Shown: one piece after another, positions 1 to 10,411 of the stretch | Position numbering within the stretch: position 1 is the stretch's first letter | Layout: each line of letters opens with the position of its first letter | NCBI GenBank assembly: GCA_018398575.1 | Contig: JAGTXZ010000003.1 | Location: 2,976,001-3,040,000, forward strand | Source: Ampelomyces quisqualis | Lineage: Eukaryota; Ascomycota; Dothideomycetes; Pleosporales; Phaeosphaeriaceae | DNA: 64,000 nucleotides | Direction: 5' to 3' | Notes under the pieces: generated by a model | Seen by the model: the letters and a program-made list of their open reading frames with translations, nothing else | What the model was told of the DNA's origin: nothing | Databases searched by the model: none | Made by a program: the position numbers and the translations under genes

Positions 1-553
1 ATGGAAGATGGGTGCGCCCGGATGATGCACGCACTTCTCGCCCTCCCTGTCACCTGATTTGTGGGTCGCTCCGCATGTTTTCCGCCTGCAGGTCATGCCT
101 TCCTTGAGCGCAATACTCGGGTCATCGTCCTCGGATTCGGGCGGTGGTGCTGGCGAGGAGGAAGGCTTCGGGGTTGCCTGTGCGGCGGGCAGGCGGGGCG
201 CAGGCGGGGGTAGCGACTCTTCTAGTGAGCCAAGGCTGGCCTGAGTGCCATGGGGGATGTCTGGCGTCTGGACAGGCTCGGGCGCAGGCGTGTCGTCGAC
301 GTCCGAGTGCTTACCGGTTGTGCACGGCTCAATGGTCAGAAATTCGTCGAAGGTGAGCACCCTGGGTTTGCAGCATTTCCAGCCTGTAGACACGAATCAG
401 CACACATACCAAGAGCGCCGTGCGGAAGCATGCGCACCCACCTTTCTGCCCCTCGTGGAAGACGGGCGGGCCGGGGTGGTAGACACAATCCTCCGCGTCG
501 CCTGCGTACGTCTTGCCGCAGCCTTTATGAACGCATTTCTTCGCCATGGCCAC
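1..553 (-). CDS. CHORD-domain co-chaperone (RAR1/CHORDC1 type), partial at left edge
   Basis: Cysteine- and histidine-rich (CHORD) protein. The family binds zinc through paired CHORD modules and works with Hsp90 and Sgt1. Exon 1 is 553-442 and exon 2 runs from 383 off the left edge; the 58-nt intron 441-384 has a GTGGGT donor and CTACAG acceptor, and joining them restores the CHORD signature (CVHKGCGKTY, then VYHPGPPVFHEG, then WKCCKPR). After an acidic, proline-rich linker a second CHORD begins near residue 130 (CRRKTCGATH, then CVHHPGAPIFH) and is cut at base 1. The C-terminal CS domain expected for the family would lie outside the window. It shares a roughly 300-bp divergent promoter with the glutaredoxin-like gene. 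Family assignment is firm; the gene is incomplete here. Confidence 0.9.
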
Positions 554-850
554 TGATAGAAGCTATCGAAGACGGTGTCTTTGCCTGGTGTTTGTGTCGG
601 CGTGCGCGCCAGAATCTCCCCAGGCCCTCCGCTCCGAACATTCTCGAAGTCCCGCGCGGTACGTCAGAGCGCTAATGTTAGCTAGCGCCGGCAGAACGCG
701 AAGCTTAGCTACCCGGGCGGTGTGCTCAGGGTCATCCCTCCTCATCTGGTTTGTGCCATGTGGCATTGGGAAGACCCGGTACTCCATAGACACTCCGTAG
801 ATACTCCCCCTTGGCCATTGTACTTGTTCATTCCATCCATCTTCCTTGTC
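554..850. promoter_or_regulatory. divergent promoter between CHORD gene and glutaredoxin-like gene
   Basis: This 297-bp interval separates the start codons of two divergently transcribed genes and must hold both promoters. It has no coding signal. A near match to the dispersed TACTCCGTA element (CACTCCGTA, 791-799) lies in it. I see no convincing TATA box. Confidence 0.5.
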
Positions 851-1212
851 ATGTTCCGCGCAACATCTCGGCTTCTCGATTGCCGCATCACCTTCTTCAC
901 CCGGACCCCGTGCGGGCTTTGTGACACCGCAAAGGCCGTGGTCCGCAATGTCGAAATGAAGCGGCCTCTTGCATATCAGGAGGTCAATGTCATGGATCCT
1001 GGCCAGGAGAAGTGGAAGAGCTTGTATGAGTTCGACACTCCGGTGGTAGGCGAACAGCTTATGTATTCATCGCGAGCGAGTACCTGAGTGTCAACCAGAT
1101 CCACATCGACAAGGCCGATGCTCCAGAAACGACAGCATCATCTTTGAAGCTTATGCATCGATTCAAAGAAGAGGAAGTGCTCAGGGCGATGGATGCTGCC
1201 GAGCAAGCTTGA
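851..1212 (+). CDS. glutaredoxin-like protein (DUF836/YDR286C type)
   Basis: Small thioredoxin-fold protein of 102 aa, similar to the yeast YDR286C glutaredoxin-like family (about 110 aa). Exons are 851-1045 and 1099-1212; the 53-nt intron 1046-1098 starts GTAGGC and ends CCAG. Near the N-terminus is ITFFTRTPCGLC, a beta strand followed by a CxxC redox motif in glutaredoxin position. Exon joining gives the cis-proline segment DTPVIHID typical of the fold. The N-terminus is short and could include a mitochondrial presequence, but this is not clear. The physiological substrate of this family is not established. The start is the first ATG in frame close to the fold. Confidence 0.85.
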
Positions 1213-1562
1213 TAGGGCGACCACGTGCATCCCCAAGACGACACGCTGGAAACTGCGACAGCGCAGCGGTAGAAAAAAATAGTTGCATATGCGCTTTGGC
1301 ATCTTGCTCGCATCGTTACCATGAGAGTCGCGCTCGCTTACCGGTACGGTAGGTCTCGGAGAAGAGCCGCCAAAACGGACGTGTGGGGTAACTCGTGAGG
1401 GGTAACCAGCAACTCTCCGCCGGAATGATGACCATGTCGCACTCTACGGAGATGCTCAGGCACCTACTCACCAGACCATCAACCAGAGCTTTCAATCTCA
1501 AGCTGAAAACGTCTTTGAGAGCAAATAGCCTCTACTGCACATCATTCATCCATTCAAGAACA
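1213..1562. other. intergenic, promoter of aldolase gene
   Basis: A 350-bp stretch between two tandem genes. No coding signal and no repeat recognised. It should hold the terminator of the glutaredoxin-like gene and the promoter of the HpcH/HpaI aldolase. Confidence 0.4.
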
Positions 1563-2504
1563 ATGAACACCCTTCAAGAAACTAGCAAAATTTACCAGGC
1601 CTTCCAGAAGGGAGGACCAAGCTTCGGAGGCTGGCAGGTATCCTTCTATGCACTGCAAAAGCTTGGGTTTTGCAGAGCTGACAAGCGATCGCCAGATGTT
1701 ACCAGGGACAAATCATGCTCGTGCCATCGCTCGCTCGGGAGTAGACTGGGTCTGTGTCGATTGCGAGCATGGAAATATTGACGGTACATTTCACGCACGA
1801 AAATCTAGCTGTTGGAGTATCTAATCCCACGACTAGATTCGGCAATGCACGAAGCAGTAGTAGCCATAGCGAAAGAAGGTGTCAGTCCCATCGTCCGCAT
1901 AGCAGCCAACGAGACCTGGTTGGTCAAGCGAGCTCTCGACTCTGGCGCCCATGGCATTGTTGTTCCTCTCATTTACACCGTTGACGACGCTAAACGCCTC
2001 GTCGCCTCCACCAAGTTTCCTCCAGAAGGCCACCGTGGTTTTGGCTCACCGCTGCCTGTGCAGTGCTTCAACAACGAGCCCCTGACATACTACCTGCAAA
2101 ACGCAAACTCGACTCTCCTTACTATAGTCCAGATCGAAACAGCTTCGGCACTGGAACATGTGCGGGAGATTGCGGCGCTGCCAGGTGTCGATTGCTTGCT
2201 CATTGGGCCGTTTGATCTGGGCAACAACATCGGCAAGCCAATCCTAGGCGAGATGCATCAGGAGCTGAAGGATGCGATTGAGAAGATAAAAAAAGCGGCG
2301 CATGCAGAGGGCAAGAAGGTCGGCATCTACACTAACAGTGGTGCAGAGGCCAAGGCTTACGCGGATCGCGGATTCGACATGATCAGTATTCTAACTGACC
2401 AGATTGCATTGACAGCTTCATTCTCGCAAAGTCTTGCTGCGGCTAGCAGCCAAACAGCAAGCGCCGGAAGCAAAGGTGTCACGGGCTACGATGGGAAACA
2501 GTAG
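1563..2504 (+). CDS. HpcH/HpaI aldolase family protein
   Basis: Class II pyruvate-dependent aldolase-like TIM-barrel enzyme (HpcH/HpaI/citrate lyase beta family), 276 aa, close to the usual length. Three exons: 1563-1637, 1696-1783, 1837-2504. The introns of 58 and 53 nt end in CCAG and CTAG, and the joins restore family motifs. Visible motifs: WVCVDCEHGNID (metal-site strand), VRIAANE with the conserved Arg, GAHGIVVPLI, IVQIETASAL with the metal-binding Glu, and LIGPFDL with the metal-binding Asp. The family cleaves 2-keto-3-hydroxy acids to pyruvate plus an aldehyde; the in vivo substrate of fungal members is unclear. The C-terminus ends in a Ser/Ala-rich tail, with no peroxisomal signal visible. 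Confidence 0.9.
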
Positions 2505-2585
2505 GCACGACGCGCAGATATAACCTTCTACAATCTAAAGTTGAAAACGATAGTCCGGCATCAACCTTCTGGTTTTCTGTAGTGC

Positions 2586-2593
2586 TATATAAA
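2586..2593 (+). promoter_or_regulatory. TATA box for small gene at 2762
   Basis: TATATAAA lies about 170 bp upstream of the first following ATG (2762), with a pyrimidine-rich, CA-rich leader (about 2615-2660) between. The arrangement is that of a fungal core promoter and supports a transcription unit here. Confidence 0.5.
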
Positions 2594-2761
2594 CGCATCC
2601 ACATGTTGCTTGTGACACAATCTCATTACCTCAATTCAACGCCTGGTCTTCCTTAACTTGGTGCAACAACTCTCCCAAAATACCAACTTGATACGATACT
2701 CGGCCCCGGTAAGGCTTGAAGAGTTTATATATTATCCCAGCACAAAGCTCAGCTCACCGAC

Positions 2762-3036
2762 ATGTCCGGTCTTCACGGCAGTCGCTGGACTTCCAAGGCT
2801 CCTACTGATGACTCCAAAGAGAACCCCGAGGAGTAAGATTCTGTCAGCAAAGCTGAGCAGACTTCAGTTGGCTCGAGATCAGAAAGCATCCGTCAGTTCC
2901 GAGCTTTGGCTTCCAGCTGCCGGCTATGCCGCGCATCGCCACTGCTCCCGCTCCCACACCGCAGAAGCATGTGCCCGGTCCTCCCAGAAGGAACTACACC
3001 AGTCTGCCTCGCTACAGCAATAGCGATGAGAAGTAG
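2762..3036 (+). CDS. small proline-rich protein, unknown function
   Basis: Proposed two-exon gene of 74 aa: exons 2762-2832 and 2883-3036, with a 50-nt intron starting GTAAGA and ending ATCAG. Without splicing the frame stops after 24 codons at the donor itself (GAG TAA G), which suggests that the stop is intronic. The spliced protein is hydrophilic: an acidic Ser/Asp/Glu N-terminal part, then a basic and proline-rich tail (QLPAMPRIATAPAPTPQK, RRNYTSLPRYSNSDEK). No domain is recognised. A TATA box and leader upstream support transcription. Alternative acceptors at 2867 and 2896 would give other reading frames, so the exact protein is uncertain. Confidence 0.5.
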
Positions 3037-3446
3037 TCTGGCAAGGGTGATGTGGGGTTGGTGGTGGCAAGAGGCGGGATGGCAGCTTCCAAGTATTACA
3101 AATTTGGGTTGGGATGTAATATACCCAACCAAAGAACACATATAGAGAGAAGAAGGGACATGGCCAGAAATGTGTAGTTTATAAGAATCTTAGTTGTAGC
3201 AGGATTGAGACGAACCTGAGTTATAAAGCCAATGTGCCGCAAAGCGATGATTAGCAAAAAATAGTTTCCTTTGGCACATTTCAAGAAAGTGCGTAGACAT
3301 GGCAGAACGAAGATGGTAGACCCTGGTGTATGAATTGAGGGTTGATTATGTCATTCAGGGTCGGAGCTTCATGGAGCTGTCGGCCGATCTAGGCGGAACT
3401 TCTTCGAGCTCTGCGTCTTGTCATCACATCCTCGCCTAAGATCACC
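3037..3446. other. intergenic, upstream of stomatin-like gene
   Basis: About 410 bp with no coding signal; AT-richer near 3140-3280. It should hold the 3' end of the small gene and the promoter of the stomatin-like gene. No repeat recognised. Confidence 0.4.
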
Positions 3447-4771
3447 ATGGCGTCGCGCACACGGCTGATAGCCTCGACGGGCTCCAGCTTGCTCCGGAAC
3501 CCACGCACGCTCGCGACGTCAAGACCATCACCGCTTGTCACCGCTTTGGCCACTTCAGCTGTCCGCCGCTTCTCGCAGCTCAACTCGCACTCGGCCCCCA
3601 ACCCGACCAGCGTCTTCAATTCCTTCGGCGGAGGGAATTCACAAGGCAGCCCGACAACTTACTTTTCGTTGCAAAAGAGAAATCCTGCAAACACCATTAT
3701 TCGATTCGTCCCGCAGCAGACAGCATGGATCGTCGAGCGCATGGGCAAGTTCAACCGCATACTGGAGCCTGGTCTGGCCATCCTGGTGCCAGTCATCGAC
3801 AAAATTGCCTACGTCAAGAGCTTAAAGGAGAACGCGATTGAGATCCCCAGCCAATCTGCCATTACCGCCGACAATGTGACTCTGGAGCTTGACGGGATCC
3901 TGTACACCAGGGTGTTTGATGCATACAAGGCCAGGTGGGCTGTCTTGCACGTGTCTTGATCCATAAGCTAACAAGCCCCAGCTACGGTGTTGAAGATGCA
4001 GAGTACGCCATTTCCCAGCTTGCGCAGACCACAATGCGCTCCGAGATCGGCCAGTTGTCGCTCGACCATGTGCTCAAGGAGCGCGCCAACCTGAATGCGA
4101 ACATCACGGCGGCTATCAACGAGGCAGCTCAAGATTGGGGCGTCACCTGCCTGCGGTACGAGATCCGCGACATCCACGCGCCCGAGCCTGTCGTCGAGGC
4201 CATGCACCGTCAAGTCACAGCCGAGCGCTCAAAGCGTGCCGAAATCCTGGAATCCGAGGGTCAACGACAATCTGCAATCAACATTGCAGAGGGAAAGAAG
4301 CAGTCTGTCATTCTGGCGTCGGAAGCGCTGAGGGCGGAACAGATCAACATGGCCAATGGTGAGGCTGAAGCTATCTTGCTGAAGGCTCAAGCCACTGCCA
4401 ATGGCATTGACGCTGTCGCGCGAGCAATTGCACAAGGTGAGGGCGCCGCACAGAACGCCATTTCGCTCTCCGTCGCCGAGAAATATGTCGATGCCTTCGG
4501 CAACCTGGCCAAAGAAGGTACGAGCGTTATCGTACCTGGCAATGTTGGCGACATTGGCGGCATGATTGCCAGCGCCATGGCCGTGTACGGGAACGTGAGC
4601 GCTTCGCAGGCTAGGAGCTCTTCAGGAAAACAAATCGAAGGATCGTCTGAGTCGCAAGCAAGCCAAAAGATTGCCGAGCTGCAAAGTCAGTTGAACAATG
4701 CGGAGGGTGGAACCAACCATGTCCACGAGGAGATCACCAAGGTCATGGACCAGAGGCTGAACAAGAGGTAG
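3447..4771 (+). CDS. mitochondrial stomatin-like protein (SLP-2 type, SPFH domain)
   Basis: SPFH/prohibitin-superfamily membrane scaffold of 425 aa, like animal STOML2, which organises the inner mitochondrial membrane. Exons 3447-3934 and 3982-4771; the 47-nt intron splits a Ser codon. The first ~60 residues are rich in Arg, Ser and Ala with few acids, consistent with a mitochondrial presequence. The SPFH core follows from about residue 87 (IIRFVPQQTAWIVERMGKF, then LEPGLAILVPVID), with the conserved DNVTLELDGILY strand and a long Ala/Glu-rich coiled coil (about 250-320) containing EAEAILLKAQATANGI. A second coiled segment closes the protein. The start has a good context (ACCATGG). It is convergent with kynurenine formamidase. 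Confidence 0.93.
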
Positions 4772-4947
4772 TAGAGCGTTCCCAATGGATGCGATACGAC
4801 TGTATATTATATTTGGCTGTAACAACACCCTATGTCTGCAAAGAGTGGCGTTATGCATAGCTTGGGCTGAATGGTCCACGAAGACGCCAGAGTTTCGACA
4901 TGTCCACAACTGCACAACCAACGCTTCATCTTTTTCTCTACAGTGAA

Positions 4948-5925
4948 TCACTGCGTCAATCGATCAGCCACCTCCTGAATCAACCTCGCACTTTGCTCCC
5001 CATCCTCCCAGATAAAATCATGCGTTCCTTTGATATTCCTCACTTCCAGCACCCGCCCCCCAGACGCCACATCGGCCTCCTCGTCGCCATCTTCCATGAC
5101 TACGTTCCACCCCTCCCGATCCAGCGCAACACACATGACGTCCCTCTGCGCGCGCTCCACCAACTCATCATCATAACTATGCGCCAGCACAATCAACTTG
5201 CCATTGGGCCAGTTGTCCGTCCCATACCTACCCGCCACCGGCGACACGCCCTGATAAACATGAGCATTCCGACCAAACGCGCCGCACACGATATCGTCGT
5301 AAACAGCCGCAACCCGTTCCGAACACGCAGGCGGCGCATGATTCCGCAGCAACAGCGGAAGATGATAGATGCCCGCACTGAGAACCAAGCCCTCTGGACC
5401 CCGACCGTCGACATGGCAGCGAAGCCGCGAAACGTACTGACACAACATGGTCGCGCCGCAGGAATGCCCCACGCCGATCCACCGCGTCACGCCGTGTTCA
5501 CGCTGCAGATACGAAATGCCGGATGCCATGTCGTTGACGTGCGTTGGGTGCGCGACGTTTCTGGCGCGGGCGGAGGGCGTGGACGGGCATGTGGGGTGGG
5601 AAGGGTAGGGCGAGAGGCGGTAGTTGAGGGACGCGATGCCTGCGATTGAGGGGGTGGGCCGCAGGTGGGCGATGGTGGGGTTGGCGCAGGACGATGTTTG
5701 GAGGGGGTCGCGCCAGGCGCCGCCGTGGATGTAGCTTTTGGCTGCGTGTTAGTTGTCGAGGTGGGGTGGCGGGGGTGGGGGAAGGACGGACATTACCCAT
5801 AGGGATTGCGCGGGGTCGGATTCCTCGAGAGGCCGGGGGAGCCAGATGTCGAGTGTTTGCAAGGGACTTGGTGGGTCCGCGTAGGGTATGGAGGGGATGT
5901 GGCGGGGATATGTGTCGGTCGTCAT
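4948..5925 (-). CDS. BNA7: kynurenine formamidase (arylformamidase)
   Basis: Alpha/beta hydrolase that converts N-formylkynurenine to kynurenine plus formate in tryptophan-to-NAD synthesis. Two exons, 5925-5792 and 5734-4948; a 57-nt intron with donor GTCCGT and acceptor AAAAG gives 306 aa. The join creates LWVIYIHGGAWRDP, the family's oxyanion-hole HGGxW motif. The nucleophile lies in GHSCGA (GxSxG) and the catalytic His in KGTHDFIWE near the C-terminus; an Asp candidate is in the HSYDDELV segment. A donor one codon earlier (GTAATG) does not keep the frame, so the weaker donor is preferred. Length fits fungal Bna7 proteins. Confidence 0.9.
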
Positions 5926-6379
5926 GGTTCGTGGGCGGGGTTGGGACGCCAGATGTGGTGTTTGTTTGGTTGCGACGGCGTGTCAACCTCAGGGCGAAAA
6001 GCTGCAGCATCTCATCACCATTGCCAAAAAGAACTCAATTGGACACACACTGTGTAGTCGTCAAACTGTAATTGATTTTGTTCGAAGCTATGTAATGAAC
6101 ACAATCTCCTACTCAGGCTCCGTTGCAAGTGCCGAATAATTAACCACCAGCCAGATTCGGCACGATCACGTACCGAAACGCCCAAATGCGACGCGATGCA
6201 ATGCGATATTGACCAAGTCAAAAGGTATCTCAAGGACAGTAAGGGCTGATTCCTCAACCCGATTCAACGTTCATTAACCCTCCGCTTCCTCTTGGGCTTC
6301 CGAACCCGTGCGACACGAGTGCACAAAACGTTGTTGTGCCATGTTGCCTCTGCACAACGATGCTCAAAACGTGGCACGC
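5926..6379. other. intergenic, BNA7 promoter and 3' end of GPI-protein gene
   Basis: About 450 bp between the BNA7 start and the stop codon of the next gene on the same strand. No coding signal or repeat recognised. Confidence 0.4.
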
Positions 6380-6966
6380 TTACAAGAACGCGGCGACGAA
6401 AGCACCAAAGCCAACGAGGCCACCGGCGGCAACTTTGACGTTGGCAGCAGCGCCCTGGGAGCTCTGGGCGCCCGAGGCACCGGCGCTCTGGCTACCAGAT
6501 GCACGCGCGCCAGAGCCAGACGCACCAGATCCTGAAGCACCGGATCCTGAGGCAACGGGGGTCGAAGTCTGGAGCTGGAGGGTAGTGGAGTTGTTGGCGC
6601 TCACGACAACAGTGCGAGTCTGGTTGAACATGGAGCCAGTGCCGGGCAGGGTGAGGGTGTGGACACCAGGGCCGACAGCCGGGATGTCAGCTGGTGCGGG
6701 CTGCGAGGTGACAACTGCAGGCTGGTTCGGCTGCTGGGTAACAACAGCTGGCTGGGTGGGCTGCTGGGTAGCAACAGGGAACTGGCCGGTCACCACGCCG
6801 AGAGAGTTGGTCTGCGCAAGCAGAGAGGTTTGCGGGTAGGGGTCGACCGAGGACTAGGGTGCGGTTAGTTGATGGTTTGATGAGGAATGGAACGGATCTT
6901 GAGACTTACAGACTGAGCAGAGGCTGCGGCGGCGAAAGCAGCTGAGTAGAAGACGGAGGCGCGCAT
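6380..6966 (-). CDS. small secreted GPI-anchored Ser/Ala-rich protein
   Basis: Probable cell-surface protein of 176 aa. Exons 6966-6910 and 6853-6380; the 56-nt intron has donor GTAAGT and acceptor CCTAG, directly after the signal peptide (MRASVFYSAAFAAAASAQS). Mature sequence: a Gln/Pro/Thr-rich repeat-like region (QQPTQPAVVTQQPNQPAVVT), a short beta-rich part with N-glycosylation sequons (NQT, NNST), then a Gly/Ala/Ser repeat zone (GSGAS units) and a hydrophobic C-terminus of about 17 residues that fits a GPI-attachment signal. No enzymatic domain. The architecture is that of fungal cell-wall mannoproteins; function is otherwise unknown. Confidence 0.8.
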
Positions 6967-8503
6967 CTTGATAGTTTATTGATTAAATCTTAACGATTGG
7001 ATTGTTGGGCGTAAAGCGATGGGATGGAACTTGTACAAGTTAATGTCAAGAAGCCTTTGGGTGTAAGTCAATGATGGATTAAGGGGTAGTGAGAGTGGTA
7101 AAGCAAGTAAAGCTGCTGGGCAACGATCCCTTTTATTGGGATCCAATACTCATTTCCACCCACGAGTCGAGCCCAGCTCAGCCCCCTGGCAACGCCGCAC
7201 CATCCCTCAACGGGCTGCGCGCAGTAGCGAACCCAATAATAACAGCCAGCTAGATGCTCCGGAGGCCCTGTGCTCTCGTCTTCGGAGAGTGGCGTTAGGT
7301 GGTAGTACTCAATACTCCGTAATAACGTGGAAATTTTGCCACATCTGGCACATGTTGAGCTGAGACGGTGGCCAACATTTGTAAATGCGTTTCTATGACA
7401 CTGGTGTAGGCATTGCTGTTCAACGAACAGCAACATTTCATTCTCGTCGCGACCGATCAGTGATGCTTGAATGTTTTGTTGCTGCTGTCCCACGCCGCTG
7501 GTCGTTTCAGAACCATCGATATTCGGCATGACTGGTTGCACAGCGGGACCACGTTTCTGTGGGAACAATATTTCAACCCATGTCACATGTGCACGGCTCC
7601 ATCGCCAAACCTAACGTCACCGACCCCTTTCCTGACCCTGCTGTCCAGCCGCACCGCAGCATGTTTTTCACGTCCGATACGGAGTAGTCTGTGAACACTC
7701 CCCGCGTAGTGTTTAGTCACGCGTGTTTGCCTTGCTGTGGTGTTGCATTGGATCCACCTGGTCCAAGTGGACCTCTTTCATGCAAGACAAGGAACCAGCT
7801 GGGTCACGAAGCGGGCTAACGTGCCGGGCGTTGCTGTGTAGACGAGATCAGCGTTGTCATTTGCCTCCTTTTTGGTTCTGTTTATAGCATACTCCGTACT
7901 CCGTACTGTGGAAAGAGATGGAACCCCGTTGGTGCTTGACTGATTTGTCTTCATGGGTTTTGAGCAAGACGGGCCGAGGTCCCACGACATCCTTTCATAC
8001 ATGCTCTTGCTCAAGCGCACAGCGTCGATATTTGAATCACATCACACCATCATGGTTGTCTCAATTCCTAGCTCGAGGAACTGCTAAATGTGTGTAGAAA
8101 CACAAAAATCTTCTGCTCTGTCGCCTTTCCTTCGAAGCCTGGGAAAACTTACCTACTCCGTACGATCGCGAGATAGACAGGATTCCAAACATTCACGTCT
8201 TGCAAGCTAAGAGAGTCGCGAGTCGGGACGTACCTGAAGCTACTGCTGTAAGTGAACCTCACTTCGAAGCATCGTGTGCACAAACCTCTGGTTGAGCGAG
8301 CCAGGATACTTGCCCGATGGTGCAATCTCTTGATACCAATTTGCCTGGAAAATTATGCAGTTCCTCAGCTCATCATGTTTCGGTCCTGCATTGGAAGTAC
8401 ACAAAAGACCTTTCACATTCCGTCAACTTGGGTTGCCAAATTGCCCAAGAATGGCAGGAACATGTCAAAGAAGGAAAGAAATTCTGCCATCATGTTGGCA
8501 CCT
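6967..8503. other. gene-poor interval with TACTCCGTA sites
   Basis: About 1.5 kb holding the promoter of the GPI-protein gene and no supported gene. It has a cluster of exact TACTCCGTA/TACGGAGTA elements at 7313-7321, 7678-7686, 7890-7898, 7897-7905 (overlapping pair) and 8154-8162. A 172-codon open frame on the minus strand (7068-7586) lacks any family or compositional support. Confidence 0.45.
7313..7321. repeat. TACTCCGTA dispersed 9-mer (representative of 18 sites)
   Basis: One of 18 exact sites counted by eye on either strand: 7313, 7678, 7890, 7897, 8154, 11348, 12290, 12806, 32487, 34200, 34207, 34702, 35244, 47419, 60554, 60742, 60902 and 61543 (starts). All lie outside intact coding exons; one is inside an interrupted relic. 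About 0.5 would be expected by chance for a 9-mer on both strands of 64 kb at equal base composition. Two pairs overlap head to tail. Confidence 0.85.
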
Positions 8504-9070
8504 GAGAAGTTTTGGTCCCACGCTCTAGATAAACACAAACCAGTAGCGAGGGTCTCAACATGGGGTCAAGGAGAATACTTGCATTAGCATAAGCCTGCAG
8601 ATGGAAGCAACAGCTTGTGCTACGAGCGCATTACCTACGATACTGTCCAAGAGAGCAAAAGCGTTTCTTGGGAATGAGAGCAAAAACTTTTATGGGTCGG
8701 TCTAAATTGGTCTGGAGTGGCAATGGTACAAGTTTGAGGGTGCCAAGGGGGAACTAGAACAGCTCGGAGGAAGGACGAATCTCAAACCTCACTACAAAGA
8801 CTTCATAGCTTGGGGCACGCATCTCAAAAGCAAACCCGTCGCTCGTTGTCTAGACTTAGCTGTGTCGGGAGGAACCTACTTGTATGCTAAACCTGTCGTG
8901 TAAGCTCCAGAGGAATCTGCGTATGATGGTCTTGTTTGTCGCAGCGCAATGTATCCTTGTCTAAGTCGAAAGTCCACACTGTCTTGATTGAATGTATCGA
9001 CGGTCCTCGTTGCAATGCTGAACGTAAAAAGGATACACGATATCATCTTGCTAGTGCCATCATCCTTTAA
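8504..9070 (+). pseudogene. decayed protein-coding gene, family not recognised
   Basis: Coding-like sequence on the plus strand, broken by stops and a frame change. One frame reads from 8504 past TAG at 8585-8587 to a TGA near 8672. A second frame is open about 8706-8897 (starting within a segment containing EWQWYKFEGAKGELEQLGG). A plausible 47-nt intron, 8898-8944 (GTGTAAG..TCGCAG), joins it in register to 8945-9070, ending at a stop after a basic segment (ERKKDTRYHLAS). Residue composition and the in-register splice are hard to explain by chance. No active-site motif is identifiable. I infer a relic of a once intact gene whose 5' part may reach back to about 8250. Confidence 0.45.
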
Positions 9071-10411
9071 AGGCAAGATATAAATCTACAAACGTAGATG
9101 CTAAGCCTATCCGTACACGCCATTGCGATCATGTAGGTAAAGATGCGACGCACAGTTGGATTTGCCAAGAAGCGTCCTGGAGTATAGCTGTAGCATATCA
9201 TTGTCTTTACCATCTCGGCGCGCAATGAGGTACACAGTGCCTGGAAATGAATGAGATTTAGACCACACTTACCACTTACCTTGCAGGCTAATATTGATGA
9301 AAACCACCATGTGGAGGATTAGTATGTGGATTTCAATAATAAGCTCAGGCTCGAATAGAAGAGAGAGTGTGCGTCACTTACGAGTACACAGTCTGCGACT
9401 CCTCCTTCTGTGTTGCACAAGCTAAAAGTCTGAGCAGTCATGAGCCGGGGAGAAAGCGCCTCGCAGTGTGGGGCCAACGGATTCACTTGAAGCTAGAGCC
9501 TAATTGGCCTTCTGGAACGAGCTGCAGGCGGGCTCTAGCGCCGGCGGTAACTCCGAAAACAAGCGTCTAACCCCTTTGCGGGCGCAATACGCAACAGAAC
9601 AGCACTTAGAAAACGCGTTTCTCTACCCCATACGTGAACCACCTCTTTCCTGCTACCCAGGACATCTGGTTGACGAGCCCTAAAGCGATTTTGACATAAG
9701 CATTGTGTGAATATTACGGAGGAAGAGAGACTTCGACATTGAGATAGAACTCTCAGTCCGTCATGGGTCTGCAGGAAATGAAGTCACACCTGCCTGAGTT
9801 AAGAACCATGGCTGTAACGTTATATGGGTCATTTTCATGTTCGAGGACACATCAGTGAAAGAACTGAGATGGTCTCGTATGTCCGTCTTGTCCAATTCAT
9901 GCTGGGTTCCATTAATAATAGATACAACACTCGAATCGTGCAATTACCGGCAGATTCGAATCACTGGGCGCTGTGCAGGATGCCACAAACTAAGCGCGTT
10001 ACGCGGGCCTGCTTATAACAATGAGGAGAACGAGCAAGAGAATGCGTCTCTAAACATTTTCCGGGCTATGAGATTGGGAAGAGATTCAGAGTCTACAGAG
10101 GAGTACGACAGTTTCGACCATCTGGTCACAGCTGAGTACAATGACACACTGAAGGCTACATAATCAAGTAATCGAGATTCGGATGCCAGCATCGAGTTGG
10201 AATGGAGTGCGACAAGTCGTTATGTCCGTACATATATGTCCTAGCTGAACAATGAGTGTAGAGAAATTTGACACAAATGATGCATGTATTAATGTCGTAT
10301 GTCGACGTACTTCAAGTTGAAGATTTACCCACGCGAAGAGTCAATCCTCACTCACACACCAAATCACTGTCGATCATTGGCCTCTCCATACATTTTCAAC
10401 CACTTCTGTAT
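9071..10411. other. gene-poor interval
   Basis: About 1.3 kb before the stop codon of the CFEM gene. A 108-codon frame at 9837-10163 has an acidic C-terminal part but no recognisable family; it may be another relic. No repeat identified. Confidence 0.35.

Noticed and set aside
4900..5649. 249-codon plus-strand frame opposite BNA7
   Set aside because: Antisense shadow; the minus strand has the HGGxW and GxSxG motifs of kynurenine formamidase.
7068..7586. 172-codon open frame, minus strand
   Set aside because: It covers the promoter of the GPI-protein gene, has no family signal and a composition unlike neighbouring genes.
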